From Actinomadura physcomitrii (GTDB taxonomy: Bacteria; Actinomycetota; Actinomycetes; Streptosporangiales; Streptosporangiaceae): DNA of 64,000 bases. Every line of letters begins with the position of its first letter. Position 1 is the first letter of the stretch. Under the pieces are notes generated by a model. It saw only the letters and a list, made by a program, of their open reading frames with translations. It had not been told where the DNA came from and made no database searches. Positions 8,593 through 17,012 of the stretch are shown piece after piece. The translations under genes were made by a program, and so were the position numbers. The DNA lies in the NCBI RefSeq assembly GCF_008923205.2, contig NZ_WBMS02000024.1, positions 74,903-138,902 of the forward strand. The letters run 5' to 3'.

Positions 8593-11394
8593 TCACGCCC
8601 GCGACTCGGCGGGAACGGTGCGAAGGGGCAGGTTCCAGCCCGCCAGGCTCACGACCGGGACGGCGCCGCGCAGGTCCGAGGCGCGGTAGCGGGCGGTCAG
8701 GGTCTGTGACTGCCCTGGCCACAGCGTCACGTCGTTGTCGTTCCAGCGGATCGGCAGCACCTGGTCGTCGCCGGGCAGCGGGCGCCCGCCGGGAGCGCCG
8801 CGCCGCACGTCCGCCCTGGTGAAGACGGTCGGCGCGGTCCCGGTCGCCGTGATCGTGACCGTGGTCACCAGGTCGGCGCCGTCGCGGCGGGTGGCCGCCG
8901 TGGCGCGCACCGCGGCGCGGGGCAGCGTGCGCAGGCCGGTCAGGTCGGCGTACCCGTCCGGCCGGAAGGTCGCGCCGCTGCCCTTGCCGAGGGTGTTCTT
9001 CCAGTCCACCGCGTCCGGTTTCGTGGACAGCCAGTAGACGTTGCGGCTCACCGTCGCTCCATGCCGGGTCAGCGCCAGTTCGAGGAAGTACGTCCGGGAG
9101 ATGCCTTCGGGTGGCGGCGCGGTGGCCACGGTCCGGACGTCCTGGGCGGCCAGTGCCGGGACGGCGGGACGGAGGGTCCGTTCCACCGTGCCGTCGAGGT
9201 CGATCAGCCGCACCCGCGCCGCCAGCCCTGCCTGCCGCCTCCCCGTCAGGTTGGCGACCTTCACCGCACCGGACGCGTAGTCGTACATGATGTGCACCGG
9301 CTCTCCGGCCTTCTTAGCGCCGAAGTACACGCCGGGCTGGTCGAAGTCCTGGTTGTACAGGTTCCACTGCAGCGACGGCCAGGCCTTGTTCAGCATCCAG
9401 TAGATGACGCCCGTACTCGGGTTGGCCTGATCCTTGGAGTTGCCGATGTACGCCTCGAACTGCGCGCGGGCGGCCTCGTACCCGCCCATCTGCGCGATCC
9501 GCTGGTAGGACGCCATGTCGGACCAGGGCCCGTACCGGTGCCACAGCGGGGTGTTGTACTGCCCCATCCGCGCGGTCCTGGTGTAGTCGTTGTAGGCGTA
9601 CACGTGGAACAGGTCCCGGCCGGAACGGGGACCGCGCGCGGTGGCCGGATCCCAGATCGCGGACTGCTCGTCCGGGGTCAGGAAGCGGTCGAGCGAGTCC
9701 TGGGTCGGGACGGTGTTGCCCGCGCTCGTCTCGGTGTCGAAGCCCCAGGCGCTCCCGGCGTTGGTGTACGACGGGTCGTGCACGGCGGCGGTCTCGCGGC
9801 CGTTGCTCCACCAGTACACCGGCGGCACGTGGTTGTACGGTCCCTCCTTGGCGCCGGACGGGCCGAGCCGCGGCGACGCCTTGTCCTGCGCGGACGCGAT
9901 CTGCGGCGTGCCCCAGTCCGCGGCCTCGAACGCCGGCACGTACACCGACTCCTTCGCCGCGTCCGGCGCCGCGTCGCTGCCCTGGAAGAACGCGAACACG
10001 CTCGGGTGGTCGCGCAGCCGGCGGGCGACGGCCGCCGCCTGGACGGCGGCGTTGGCCTTGAGCTCCTCGCTCCACTCGGCGTACGGGTCCTCCCAGCGGT
10101 CGCAGCACTGCCAGCCGGTCATGGCGAGGACGCCCTCGCGGTCCATCTGCCGGAACATGTCGTCCGGCGGGAAGTTGCCCTCGAACCGCAGCGCGTTCAG
10201 ACCCAGGTTCTTGACGTAGGCGAGCTGGTCGCGGACGTTCCGGGACGAGTAGCGCAGGAACATGTCGGGCGACCAGCCGCCGCCGCGGATCACGATCGGC
10301 ACGCCGTTGACCGCGAACCGCCGGTAGCCGTGCGGCACGTGCGTCCTGCCGGGGACGGCGCGGGTCAGCGACGAGGTGACGGTGCGGATGCCGAAGTCCT
10401 CGGCGTAGCGTCCGCTCTCCCGGCCGTCCGCGCGGACGTGCGCGGCGAGGTGGTAGAGCGGCTGGCCGCCGAGCCGGTACGGCCACCACACGTCCGGGTG
10501 GTCGAGGCGCAGGCCGAGCGCGACGGGGCGGACGGCGTGCGGCGGCAGCGTCACCGCCGTGCCGAACGGCAGGCGCGTCGCGCCCCGGCCGACCGTGCCG
10601 GAGAACTCGGCCCGCCGCTCCGTCCCGGTGTTGTTGCGCAGCACGGCCTTGACGGTGAGGTCCGAGCGGGAGAAGTCGCGAGCGTTGCGCTGCACGACAT
10701 GGACGTCGCGCAGCGACACCGGCCCCTCCTGGACGATCTTCGGCGGGCGTTCCAGGCCGGTGCCCTGGTCCGGCGCGGCCGGGTTCCAGTCAAGGCGGCT
10801 GCCGGTGAGGTAGGTCCTGGCCTTGTTCGGCGCGACGTCGAGCGCGATCGCGTTGGCGCCGTCCCGCACCTGCCGGGTCACGTCGTACTCGAAGCGCGAG
10901 TAGGAGCCCTGGAGCCGCGAGCGGACGTCGATCCGGACGCCGTTCAGCCACAGGTCGGCGGTGCCGGAGACGCCGTCCATGACCAGAAAGGTGCGGCCGC
11001 CGCGCCGCGGGTGCAGGACCACCTCGTCGCGGTACCACCAGTTCACGGCGAACTGCCCGGCCGGCACCGACGCCAGCCGGTCCGAGCGGAAGACGTGCGG
11101 GTAGCGGCCGTTCTCCAGCAGGCCCGCCATCAGCGTCCCGGGACGGCCGATCGGCAGCCAGCCGGACGTCCGGTACCCCGGTCGCGAGATCCGCGCGCCG
11201 TCGGTCCCGGCGACGGCCGAGGACTGGATCCGCCACCCCCGGACGAGGTCCGAAGCGCCGTCCTCCCCGGCGGGCGCGAGGACGGCGGGTCCGGCGCTCT
11301 CCCGCGCTGCGGCGGGCACGGCGTGCGGCGGGGCGGCGAGGGCGAGGACCGCGCAGGCGGCCAGGGCGGCGGGCGGTCGTCCGGGCTTCGACAT
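8593..11394 (-). CDS. csxA: secreted GH2 exo-beta-D-glucosaminidase
   Basis: 933-residue glycoside hydrolase family 2 enzyme predicted to remove glucosamine from the non-reducing ends of chitosan oligomers outside the cell. It has an N-terminal signal peptide (residues 1-31, Ala-rich, ending VPAAARES), a jelly-roll sugar-binding domain to about residue 235, an immunoglobulin-like domain, and a TIM barrel from about 345. Known exo-glucosaminidases (CsxA type) use Asp in a GSD motif as acid/base and Glu in ETSAG as nucleophile; here these are D474 (QGSDAAPD) and E555 (GFDTETSAGNTVPT). The C-terminal part carries two further beta-sandwich regions. The GSD in place of the usual GH2 NE motif is the main support for this subfamily. 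Confidence 0.88.
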   Translation of the reverse strand: MSKPGRPPAALAACAVLALAAPPHAVPAAARESAGPAVLAPAGEDGASDLVRGWRIQSSAVAGTDGARISRPGYRTSGWLPIGRPGTLMAGLLENGRYPHVFRSDRLASVPAGQFAVNWWYRDEVVLHPRRGGRTFLVMDGVSGTADLWLNGVRIDVRSRLQGSYSRFEYDVTRQVRDGANAIALDVAPNKARTYLTGSRLDWNPAAPDQGTGLERPPKIVQEGPVSLRDVHVVQRNARDFSRSDLTVKAVLRNNTGTERRAEFSGTVGRGATRLPFGTAVTLPPHAVRPVALGLRLDHPDVWWPYRLGGQPLYHLAAHVRADGRESGRYAEDFGIRTVTSSLTRAVPGRTHVPHGYRRFAVNGVPIVIRGGGWSPDMFLRYSSRNVRDQLAYVKNLGLNALRFEGNFPPDDMFRQMDREGVLAMTGWQCCDRWEDPYAEWSEELKANAAVQAAAVARRLRDHPSVFAFFQGSDAAPDAAKESVYVPAFEAADWGTPQIASAQDKASPRLGPSGAKEGPYNHVPPVYWWSNGRETAAVHDPSYTNAGSAWGFDTETSAGNTVPTQDSLDRFLTPDEQSAIWDPATARGPRSGRDLFHVYAYNDYTRTARMGQYNTPLWHRYGPWSDMASYQRIAQMGGYEAARAQFEAYIGNSKDQANPSTGVIYWMLNKAWPSLQWNLYNQDFDQPGVYFGAKKAGEPVHIMYDYASGAVKVANLTGRRQAGLAARVRLIDLDGTVERTLRPAVPALAAQDVRTVATAPPPEGISRTYFLELALTRHGATVSRNVYWLSTKPDAVDWKNTLGKGSGATFRPDGYADLTGLRTLPRAAVRATAATRRDGADLVTTVTITATGTAPTVFTRADVRRGAPGGRPLPGDDQVLPIRWNDNDVTLWPGQSQTLTARYRASDLRGAVPVVSLAGWNLPLRTVPAESRA

Positions 11395-11582
11395 GGTTCC
11401 TCTGCGGTCGGCGCGTCGTCAGGCGGTCACTACCTGTGCGATCACCGGAACCGGCCGCCGCCACACGCGCACGCGGGCAAAGATCCGCCGCGTCCCGCGA
11501 CCGCGCGCTCAAACTGCACCTGGCGGATGTACCTTCAGCAGGGCGCTGGCAGGTCGTCCGCGCGGGCAGCAGCCTCGAGGGC

Positions 11583-13052
11583 ATGACGACAGGGACTTCT
11601 CCAGGCGCCGCGCGGCTCGGGCCGCGCGGATGGCTCATCCTCGTCACGCTGTGCGGCGCGACCTTCATGACCGGCCTGGACTACTCGATCATCACCGTGG
11701 CCCTCCCGGAGATCGGCCGCGACCTGGGCTTCACCAGTACCTCCGCCCTCCAGTGGGTGGCGACCGCGTGCCTGCTGCCGACGGCCGCGCTGATGCCGCT
11801 GTTCGCGCGCGCGTCCGACATGCTCGGCAGGCGCCGGCTGTTCATGGCCGGCGTCGCGGGCTTCACCTCGCTGTCGCTGGCGGCCGCGCTCGCGCCGAGC
11901 CCGGGGCTGCTGATCGCGGCGCGCGCCGGGCAGGGCGTCGCGGCGGCGATGATCGGCCCGACCGCCCTTACGCTGCTGACCGCCGCGTTCCCCGAAGGGC
12001 CGCGGCGCACCCGGGCCCTCGGTGTCAACGGCGCGCTGCTGTCGCTCGGGTTCGTCATCGGGACGATCGGCGGCGGGCTCATCACCAGCGGGCTGGACTG
12101 GCGCTGGACGATGCTGCTCCTCGCCGGCATCGGCGCCCTGGTGCTGGCCGGCGCGCTCACGGTCGTCCGCGAGACGGCCGGGCGGACCCGGACCGGGCTC
12201 GACGTCCCCGGCGCGATCCTTGCGAGCGGCGGGCTGTTCGCCCTGGTCTACGGCGTCTCCACCGGCGGCGAGGCGGGCTGGGGCAGCGCGCCGACGCTCG
12301 CGGCCCTGCTGGGCGCGGCGGTCCTGCTCGGGTCGTTCCTCGCCGTCGAGGCCCGGCATGCGGCTCCGCTCGTCCCGCCGCACCTGCTGCGCCGCCCGAC
12401 CGTCGCGTGGGGCATGGCGATCGGCCTGGTCACCTTCGGCATGTGCGGCGGCGCGACGCTGCTGCTCAGCATCTACATGCAGGACGTCCTCGGCTACTCG
12501 CCGCTGCGGACCGGGCTCGGCTTCCTCGGCGAGGGCGTCGCGGCCCTCGCCGCCGGCACCCTCGCCGCCCGGCTGATCAACGCGCGCGGGACGGCCGCGA
12601 CCGCCGCGCTCGGCCTGACCGTGCAGGCCGCGGGCACCGCGGCGATGGCCGCCCTGCCCCAGCACGGAGGTCTCGCGGTCCTGCTCGCCCTGTCCGCCGC
12701 GATGGGCTTCGGCCACGTCCTGACCGTGGTCGCCGCCGTCACGACGATCACGTCCGGCCTGGACCGGGACGACCAGGGCGTCGCGGGCGGCCTCGCCCAG
12801 ATGCCCACCTACGTCGGCGCGATCGGCGTCGCCGGGCTCACCGCGATCGCCGCCGCCCGGACCGAGGCGCTCGCCCGCGCCGCGACCCCGGCCGCGGCCA
12901 CGCTGGGCGGGCTGCACGCCGCCTTCCTCGCGGCCGGCGCGGTCGCGCTGCTCGGCGCGGTCGCGGGCGGCGTCCTGCTCCGCCGGGCCGGCGCCGGCCG
13001 GGCGGCCGGGCGCTCCGCCGACGCTCCGGCCGAGCATCGCCTGACCGCCTGA
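11583..13052 (+). CDS. DHA2-type MFS multidrug exporter
   Basis: 489-residue major facilitator with about fourteen hydrophobic segments, the layout of the 14-TM drug:H+ antiporter family. It opens with the family sequence FMTGLDYSIITVALPEIGRD, and motif A-like ARASDMLGRRRLF follows the second helix. The ATG at 11583 was chosen over an in-frame opening further upstream because it directly precedes the conserved first helix. It converges with an XRE/MmyB-like regulator 10 bases away and shares a 188-base divergent region with the glucosaminidase gene. The substrate cannot be deduced. Confidence 0.9.
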   Translation: MTTGTSPGAARLGPRGWLILVTLCGATFMTGLDYSIITVALPEIGRDLGFTSTSALQWVATACLLPTAALMPLFARASDMLGRRRLFMAGVAGFTSLSLAAALAPSPGLLIAARAGQGVAAAMIGPTALTLLTAAFPEGPRRTRALGVNGALLSLGFVIGTIGGGLITSGLDWRWTMLLLAGIGALVLAGALTVVRETAGRTRTGLDVPGAILASGGLFALVYGVSTGGEAGWGSAPTLAALLGAAVLLGSFLAVEARHAAPLVPPHLLRRPTVAWGMAIGLVTFGMCGGATLLLSIYMQDVLGYSPLRTGLGFLGEGVAALAAGTLAARLINARGTAATAALGLTVQAAGTAAMAALPQHGGLAVLLALSAAMGFGHVLTVVAAVTTITSGLDRDDQGVAGGLAQMPTYVGAIGVAGLTAIAAARTEALARAATPAAATLGGLHAAFLAAGAVALLGAVAGGVLLRRAGAGRAAGRSADAPAEHRLTA

Positions 13053-13062
13053 TCGGCGCCGC

Positions 13063-13908
13063 TCAGCGGGCGGTCGCGGCGACGAGCCCGGCGAGGCGCC
13101 GCAGCCGCTCGCTCGACGGCGAGCCCGGTTCCGCCTGGAACACCGCGACGCCCTGCCCCTCGTCGTCGGGCGTGCGCAGCAGCTCGGAGGTGAGGGTCAT
13201 GACGCCCACCTCGGGGTGCCGGTAGCCGCGCGAGATGGACGCGCAGTTCGCCACCGGGTGCTCCGCCCGCATGGCGCGGAACTCCGGGCTGAGCGCCGAC
13301 AGTTCCTCCACCAGCGCGGCCAGCCCCTCGTCGCCGGGGAACCGGCTCAGCGAACCCTCCAGGTAGGCGATGTCGTCGCGGGCCTTCTGCTCCCAGTCGA
13401 CGTACAGCTCCCGCGCGAAGCCGGTCTCCAGGAAGTCGACGCGGACGAAGTTCGGCTTCTCCGCGCCGTCGAAGTCCCAGTGCGGGGCCAGGAGGGCGTG
13501 CGCCAGGCGGTTCCACGCGAGGACATCGCCCCGGCGCCCCACCGCCATCGCGGGCACCTCGGTGAACGAGTCCACCATCAGCTTGATGCCCGGCCGCAGC
13601 CGCTCCGGCCTGACCCGCTCGCGGGCCCGCGCCGCCCGGGCGAGCCGGTGCAGGTGGTCCCGCTCGTCGTCGTCCAGCCGCAGGACGCGGGCGATGGCGT
13701 CGAGCACCTCGGCGGAGACGTTCGGGCCCTGCCCCTGCTCCAGCCGCGTGTAGTACCCGACGCTGACCCCGGCGAGCGGCGCCAGCTCCTCCCTGCGCAG
13801 CCCGGACACCCGCCGGTGCCGGCGCCCCGGGCTCAACCCGACGTCCTCGGGCCGGAGCCGGGCACGGCGGGACCGCAGGAACTCACCAAGCGCAGAACCG
13901 GGATACAT
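13063..13908 (-). CDS. XRE-family regulator with MmyB-like ligand-binding domain
   Basis: 281-residue regulator. The N-terminal helix-turn-helix contains RRVSGLRREELAPLAGVSVG and YYTRLEQG, hallmark of the actinobacterial group that carries an MmyB-like (PAS-type) C-terminal domain, visible here as AWNRLAHALL...NFVRVDF. Members often bind fatty-acid-like ligands and control neighbouring redox or transport genes (family knowledge). The gene is tail-to-tail with the MFS exporter and heads toward a damaged sigma-factor locus, so its natural target may be either or may be lost. Confidence 0.92.
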   Translation of the reverse strand: MYPGSALGEFLRSRRARLRPEDVGLSPGRRHRRVSGLRREELAPLAGVSVGYYTRLEQGQGPNVSAEVLDAIARVLRLDDDERDHLHRLARAARARERVRPERLRPGIKLMVDSFTEVPAMAVGRRGDVLAWNRLAHALLAPHWDFDGAEKPNFVRVDFLETGFARELYVDWEQKARDDIAYLEGSLSRFPGDEGLAALVEELSALSPEFRAMRAEHPVANCASISRGYRHPEVGVMTLTSELLRTPDDEGQGVAVFQAEPGSPSSERLRRLAGLVAATAR

Positions 13909-14033
13909 GACTCGAAGATATTCTCTCCGCTCATGCCGTTTCCGGGGTCGGGGGTTCCCGGCGGCGCGCGGACCTCGGGCCGCGGTGTCTAGGATCGGAC
14001 GCCGGTCACTGATGCGAGGAGCGGGAGCCGAAG

Positions 14034-14512
14034 GTGGAACCGGCCGGCGCGATGGCGGAGGACGTCTGGGCGGCGCACCGTACCGCGGTGTTCGGGGCGG
14101 CCTACCGGATCCTCGGCAGCGTGGCCGAGGCCGAGGACGTCACGCAGGAGGTCTGGCTGCGCGCCGCCGCCGCGGACCTGTCCGGGGTGCGGGACCTGCG
14201 GGCCTGGCTGGTGACCGTCGCCGCGCGGACGTCCTACAACGTGCTGAAGTCGGTGCGCGTCCGGCGCGAGTCATGTGGGGCCGTGGCTGCCGGAGCCGCT
14301 GCTGACCAGGCCCGACACCGCCGCGCGGGTGCTCATGGACGAGTCGGTGAGCACCGCGATGCTGGTCGTCATGGAGACGCTCGCCCCCGCCGAACGCGTC
14401 GCGCTGGTGCTGCACGACGTGTTCGGCTTCCCGTTCACGCGGATCGCCGAGGTCCTCGGCGGCACGCCCGCGGCCGGCCGCAAGCTCGCCTCCCGCGCGG
14501 GCGCGGGTCGCC
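14034..14512 (+). pseudogene. SigJ-like ECF sigma factor, frameshifted and 3'-truncated
   Basis: The N-terminal part (GTG at 14034, purine-rich ribosome site before it) matches sigma region 2 of SigJ-type ECF factors (AYRILGSVAEAEDVTQEVWL; RAWLVTVAARTSYNVLKSV). At about 14271-14275 the frame breaks: the continuation GPWLPEPLLTRPDTAARVL, with region 4 (ERVALVLHDVFGFPF; RIAEVLGGTPAAGRKLASRA), is one frame over. Removing one base in gagtcatgtgggg restores RREYVGPWLPEP. The C-terminal SnoaL-like domain normal for this group is absent, because the sequence runs into a third frame that encodes an FAD-dependent oxidoreductase. The end coordinate is approximate. Confidence 0.75.
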
Positions 14513-15193
14513 GCGGTCCGGGAGCGGCCCCGTGCGTCCCGTACGGTCACGGCCGGCGGCCGCGAGATCGGCTACGACCGCCTCGTGCTGGCGGCGGGCA
14601 GCGCGCTCGTCCGGCCGCGCGGTCTTCCCGGCGCCGAACGGCTCTTCGACATCGACACCCTGGACGGCGCCCGGCGCCTCACCGGCCACCTGCGGGGCCG
14701 CGATGGATATGCCGCCGTGGTCGCCGGCGCCGGGTTCGTCGGGCTGGAGGCCGCGACCGCTCTCGCGGCCCGGGGCCGGGTGCTGCTGGTGGACCGGTCA
14801 CCGGTGGTCGGCGACGGGCTCGGCCCCGGCCCGCGCCCGGTGATCGAGGCGGCGCTGGACGACCTCGGCATCGAGCGCCGCCTCGGCACGACGGTGGCGG
14901 AGGTCGGCGACGGGCACGCCGTCCTGTCCGACGGGACCGTGGTCGAGGCGGACGCGGTCGTCTGGTCGGCCGGGCTCAGGGCCAGTGACCTCACCCGGCA
15001 GATCTCCGGCGACCTCGATCCGCTCGGGCGGGTGCCGGTGGACCGGCGGCTGCGCGCGCTTCCCGAGGTGTTCGCCGCGGGCGACACCGTCGCAGCGCCG
15101 TTCGACGACGCCGCGGCGATCCTCGCCGCCGCCGACCACGTCCGCCTCGACCTCCCGTTCTTCCCTGAGGAAGGGACCGTTCCCGCTGCATGA
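14513..15193 (+). pseudogene. NAD(P)/FAD-dependent oxidoreductase, 5'-truncated
   Basis: C-terminal two thirds of an NDH-2-like flavoprotein. Seen: the segment GREIGYDRLVLAAGSAL that closes the first half of the FAD domain, the NAD(P)-binding Rossmann core (VVAGAGFVGLEAATALAARG) and the C-terminal FAD contact VFAAGDTVAAPF. The N-terminal FAD-binding GxGxxG segment and about 90 residues around it are missing; instead the frame is joined to the damaged sigma factor. In other actinobacteria this kind of oxidoreductase often lies next to sigJ, so the fusion probably marks a deletion between neighbours. The true junction lies between 14490 and 14550. Confidence 0.7.
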
Positions 15194-15241
15194 GCGGCGC
15201 GCTTCGCGGCCTGCCGCTCCTCGCCGATGCCTCCGTCCGGG

Positions 15242-15862
15242 TCACAGCCCGAGCGCCGCCGTCACCCGGTCCGCCAGCTCGTCCTCGGTCATGGCGAGGT
15301 CCACCTCGATGCCGCGCAGGCCCAGGGATCTCGTCTCGTCCCGGACGCGGTCGGTGAACATCCGGTCGCGGTCGAGCAGGTTGCGCAGCGCCCGCTCCGG
15401 ATCGCCCGTCCGGCCGGCGATGTCCCACGTCGAGCCCCTGCGGTCGAGCGCGGCCCGGCGGAACGCGGGCGTCGGCAGCAGCCAGACGGCGCGGCCGGGC
15501 GCGGCGAGCAGGGGCTTCACCAGGCGCGGCAGCAGCCGGAACCCCTCGGCGATCACGCACGGCTCCCGGGGCAGGCGCGACAGGTCCTCGACGATCGCCT
15601 CGAACGCCTCGCCCCGGAACCAGTGGAACGTCTCGAGCATGGTCTCCGGGGTCCTGTTCACCCACCGCTCGTCCATGTCCATGGCCTTGAACCCGCTCAG
15701 GAACGGGCTGTCGCCGGGTGCGGTCCGGCGGGCGTGCTCCGGCATCGCGTCGTCGGTCGCGTACACCCGGAAGCCGTGCCGTTCCGCGATGCGGCGGGCG
15801 ATGGTGGACTTGCCCGCGCCCGACCCGCCGCCGATCCAGTAGACGTGCGGCAGGTCCCTCAT
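15242..15862 (-). CDS. P-loop ATP-binding protein (kinase-like)
   Basis: 206-residue P-loop NTPase. Residues 5-20 read HVYWIGGGSGAGKSTI, a Walker A motif; YATDDAMPEHARR follows as in nucleotide or small-molecule kinases, and an Arg-rich lid region (LLDRDRMFTDRVRDE) is near residue 165. The function is unknown; it resembles the AAA/AAA_33-type kinases that phosphorylate small substrates. The ATG at 15862 is preceded by GGAGG at a spacing of six bases, better than the in-frame ATG 60 bases upstream. Confidence 0.82.
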   Translation of the reverse strand: MRDLPHVYWIGGGSGAGKSTIARRIAERHGFRVYATDDAMPEHARRTAPGDSPFLSGFKAMDMDERWVNRTPETMLETFHWFRGEAFEAIVEDLSRLPREPCVIAEGFRLLPRLVKPLLAAPGRAVWLLPTPAFRRAALDRRGSTWDIAGRTGDPERALRNLLDRDRMFTDRVRDETRSLGLRGIEVDLAMTEDELADRVTAALGL

Positions 15863-15939
15863 CCCGATCCTCCGTGACGGACGCGTCGCCGTGCTGGGCG
15901 GCGACGAGGCCGGGGCGGTCATCGCCCCGGAGCGATACG

Positions 15940-16689
15940 CTACCCGCCGCTCTCCGCCAGCCAGGCGGTGTACGTGACGTCGCCGAGCGACGCACCGTCC
16001 ACCGGCACGAGGTCCGGCTCCCGCATCACGCTGCCGTAGTAGGGCGCGTCCTGGTCGGTGACGACCTCGCGCGCGTCGCCCCACGCCGCCAGGGCCGCGC
16101 GGAAGAACTCGTCCATCCGGAACCGTTCGGGTCCGGCGATCTCGGCCCGCCCGTTCAGCGGCGCTCCCACGGCCGCGTCGGCGACCGCCCGCGCGACCTC
16201 CTCGCCCGCGATGGGCTGGAACAGCACCGAAGGCATCCGGACCGTGCCGCCGTCCGTGGCCGCGTCGGCGATCTGGTGGGCGAACTCGAAGAACTGCGTG
16301 GCGTGCACGAGCGAGAACGGGACGCCCGACTCCTCGATCAGCCGCTCCTGGGCCAGCTTCGCACGGAAGTAGCCGACGTCCGGCCGCCTCTCGGTGCCCA
16401 CCACCGACAGCGCGACGTGGTGGCCGGTGTCGGCTCTCTTCTCCGCCGCCAGCAGGTTGCCGGTCGAGGTCGTGAAGAAGGCCAGCACCGCCTCGTCCTC
16501 GAAGGACGGGGAGTTCGACACGTCGACCACCACGTCCGCGCCGGCCACCGCCGCGTCCAGACCCTCGCCGGTGATCGTGTTCACCCCCGTCTTCGGGGAG
16601 GCCGGGACCGCCTCGTGCCCCTGTGCTTCGAGCATGGCCACGACCTTCGAGCCGATCAGGCCGGTGCCGCCGATGACCAGGATCCTCAT
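15940..16689 (-). CDS. NAD(P)-binding atypical SDR (NmrA-like)
   Basis: 249-residue short-chain dehydrogenase-fold protein. It starts with the Rossmann motif MRILVIGGTGLIGSKVV, and continues like NmrA/HSCARG-type atypical SDRs (VSVVGTERR, YFRAKLAQERLIEESGV), which keep the YxxxK spacing as YFRAK. GGAAGGAGAG lies just before the ATG at 16689. Such genes commonly accompany SigJ-like sigma factors in actinomycetes; here a damaged sigJ lies about 750 bases away, so this may be the survivor of that regulon (inference). Confidence 0.9.
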   Translation of the reverse strand: MRILVIGGTGLIGSKVVAMLEAQGHEAVPASPKTGVNTITGEGLDAAVAGADVVVDVSNSPSFEDEAVLAFFTTSTGNLLAAEKRADTGHHVALSVVGTERRPDVGYFRAKLAQERLIEESGVPFSLVHATQFFEFAHQIADAATDGGTVRMPSVLFQPIAGEEVARAVADAAVGAPLNGRAEIAGPERFRMDEFFRAALAAWGDAREVVTDQDAPYYGSVMREPDLVPVDGASLGDVTYTAWLAESGG

Positions 16690-16902
16690 GACGGCTCTCC
16701 TTCCGTTCCGGTGACGTCCTCCGCCGCCCCTGCCCTGGCCCGGCGGGTCCGATCCGCGCGGACGCTCTCCTTGGCCGCCCCCAGAGCAGATCCCGACCGC
16801 CCCTTGACGTCAGCCGCGGCGGGCTCGGGACCGGTCATACTCTCCGCCGGCGTAGGTGCCGCGGCGGCTGGGTCGCCGCGTGCGATAACCAGATCGCCAG
16901 TA

Positions 16903-16935
16903 GCTATTGGCGGAACGCCAATAGCGGTCTAGTGT
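16903..16935 (+). promoter_or_regulatory. lcp promoter with perfect 10-base palindrome arms
   Basis: GCTATTGGCG (16903-16912) and CGCCAATAGC (16916-16925) form a perfect inverted repeat with a 3-base spacer. TTGGCG inside it (16907-16912) is 17 bases from TAGTGT (16930-16935), a credible -35/-10 pair, so a protein on the palindrome would cover the -35 box. TetR-type LcpR proteins are known to control lcp genes in other bacteria; no tetR gene is adjacent here. Confidence 0.65.
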
Positions 16936-17012
16936 TCCGGGTGGCTCGTCGGAAACGACGATGCGTCACCGCGTGTCAGGAAGGTGCTCTGGCCCCGAGG
17001 AGGAGCGAAAGC

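Noticed and set aside
11395..11582. Gap between glucosaminidase and MFS genes searched for an operator
   Set aside because: Only weak imperfect repeats were seen; no site stands out enough to annotate.
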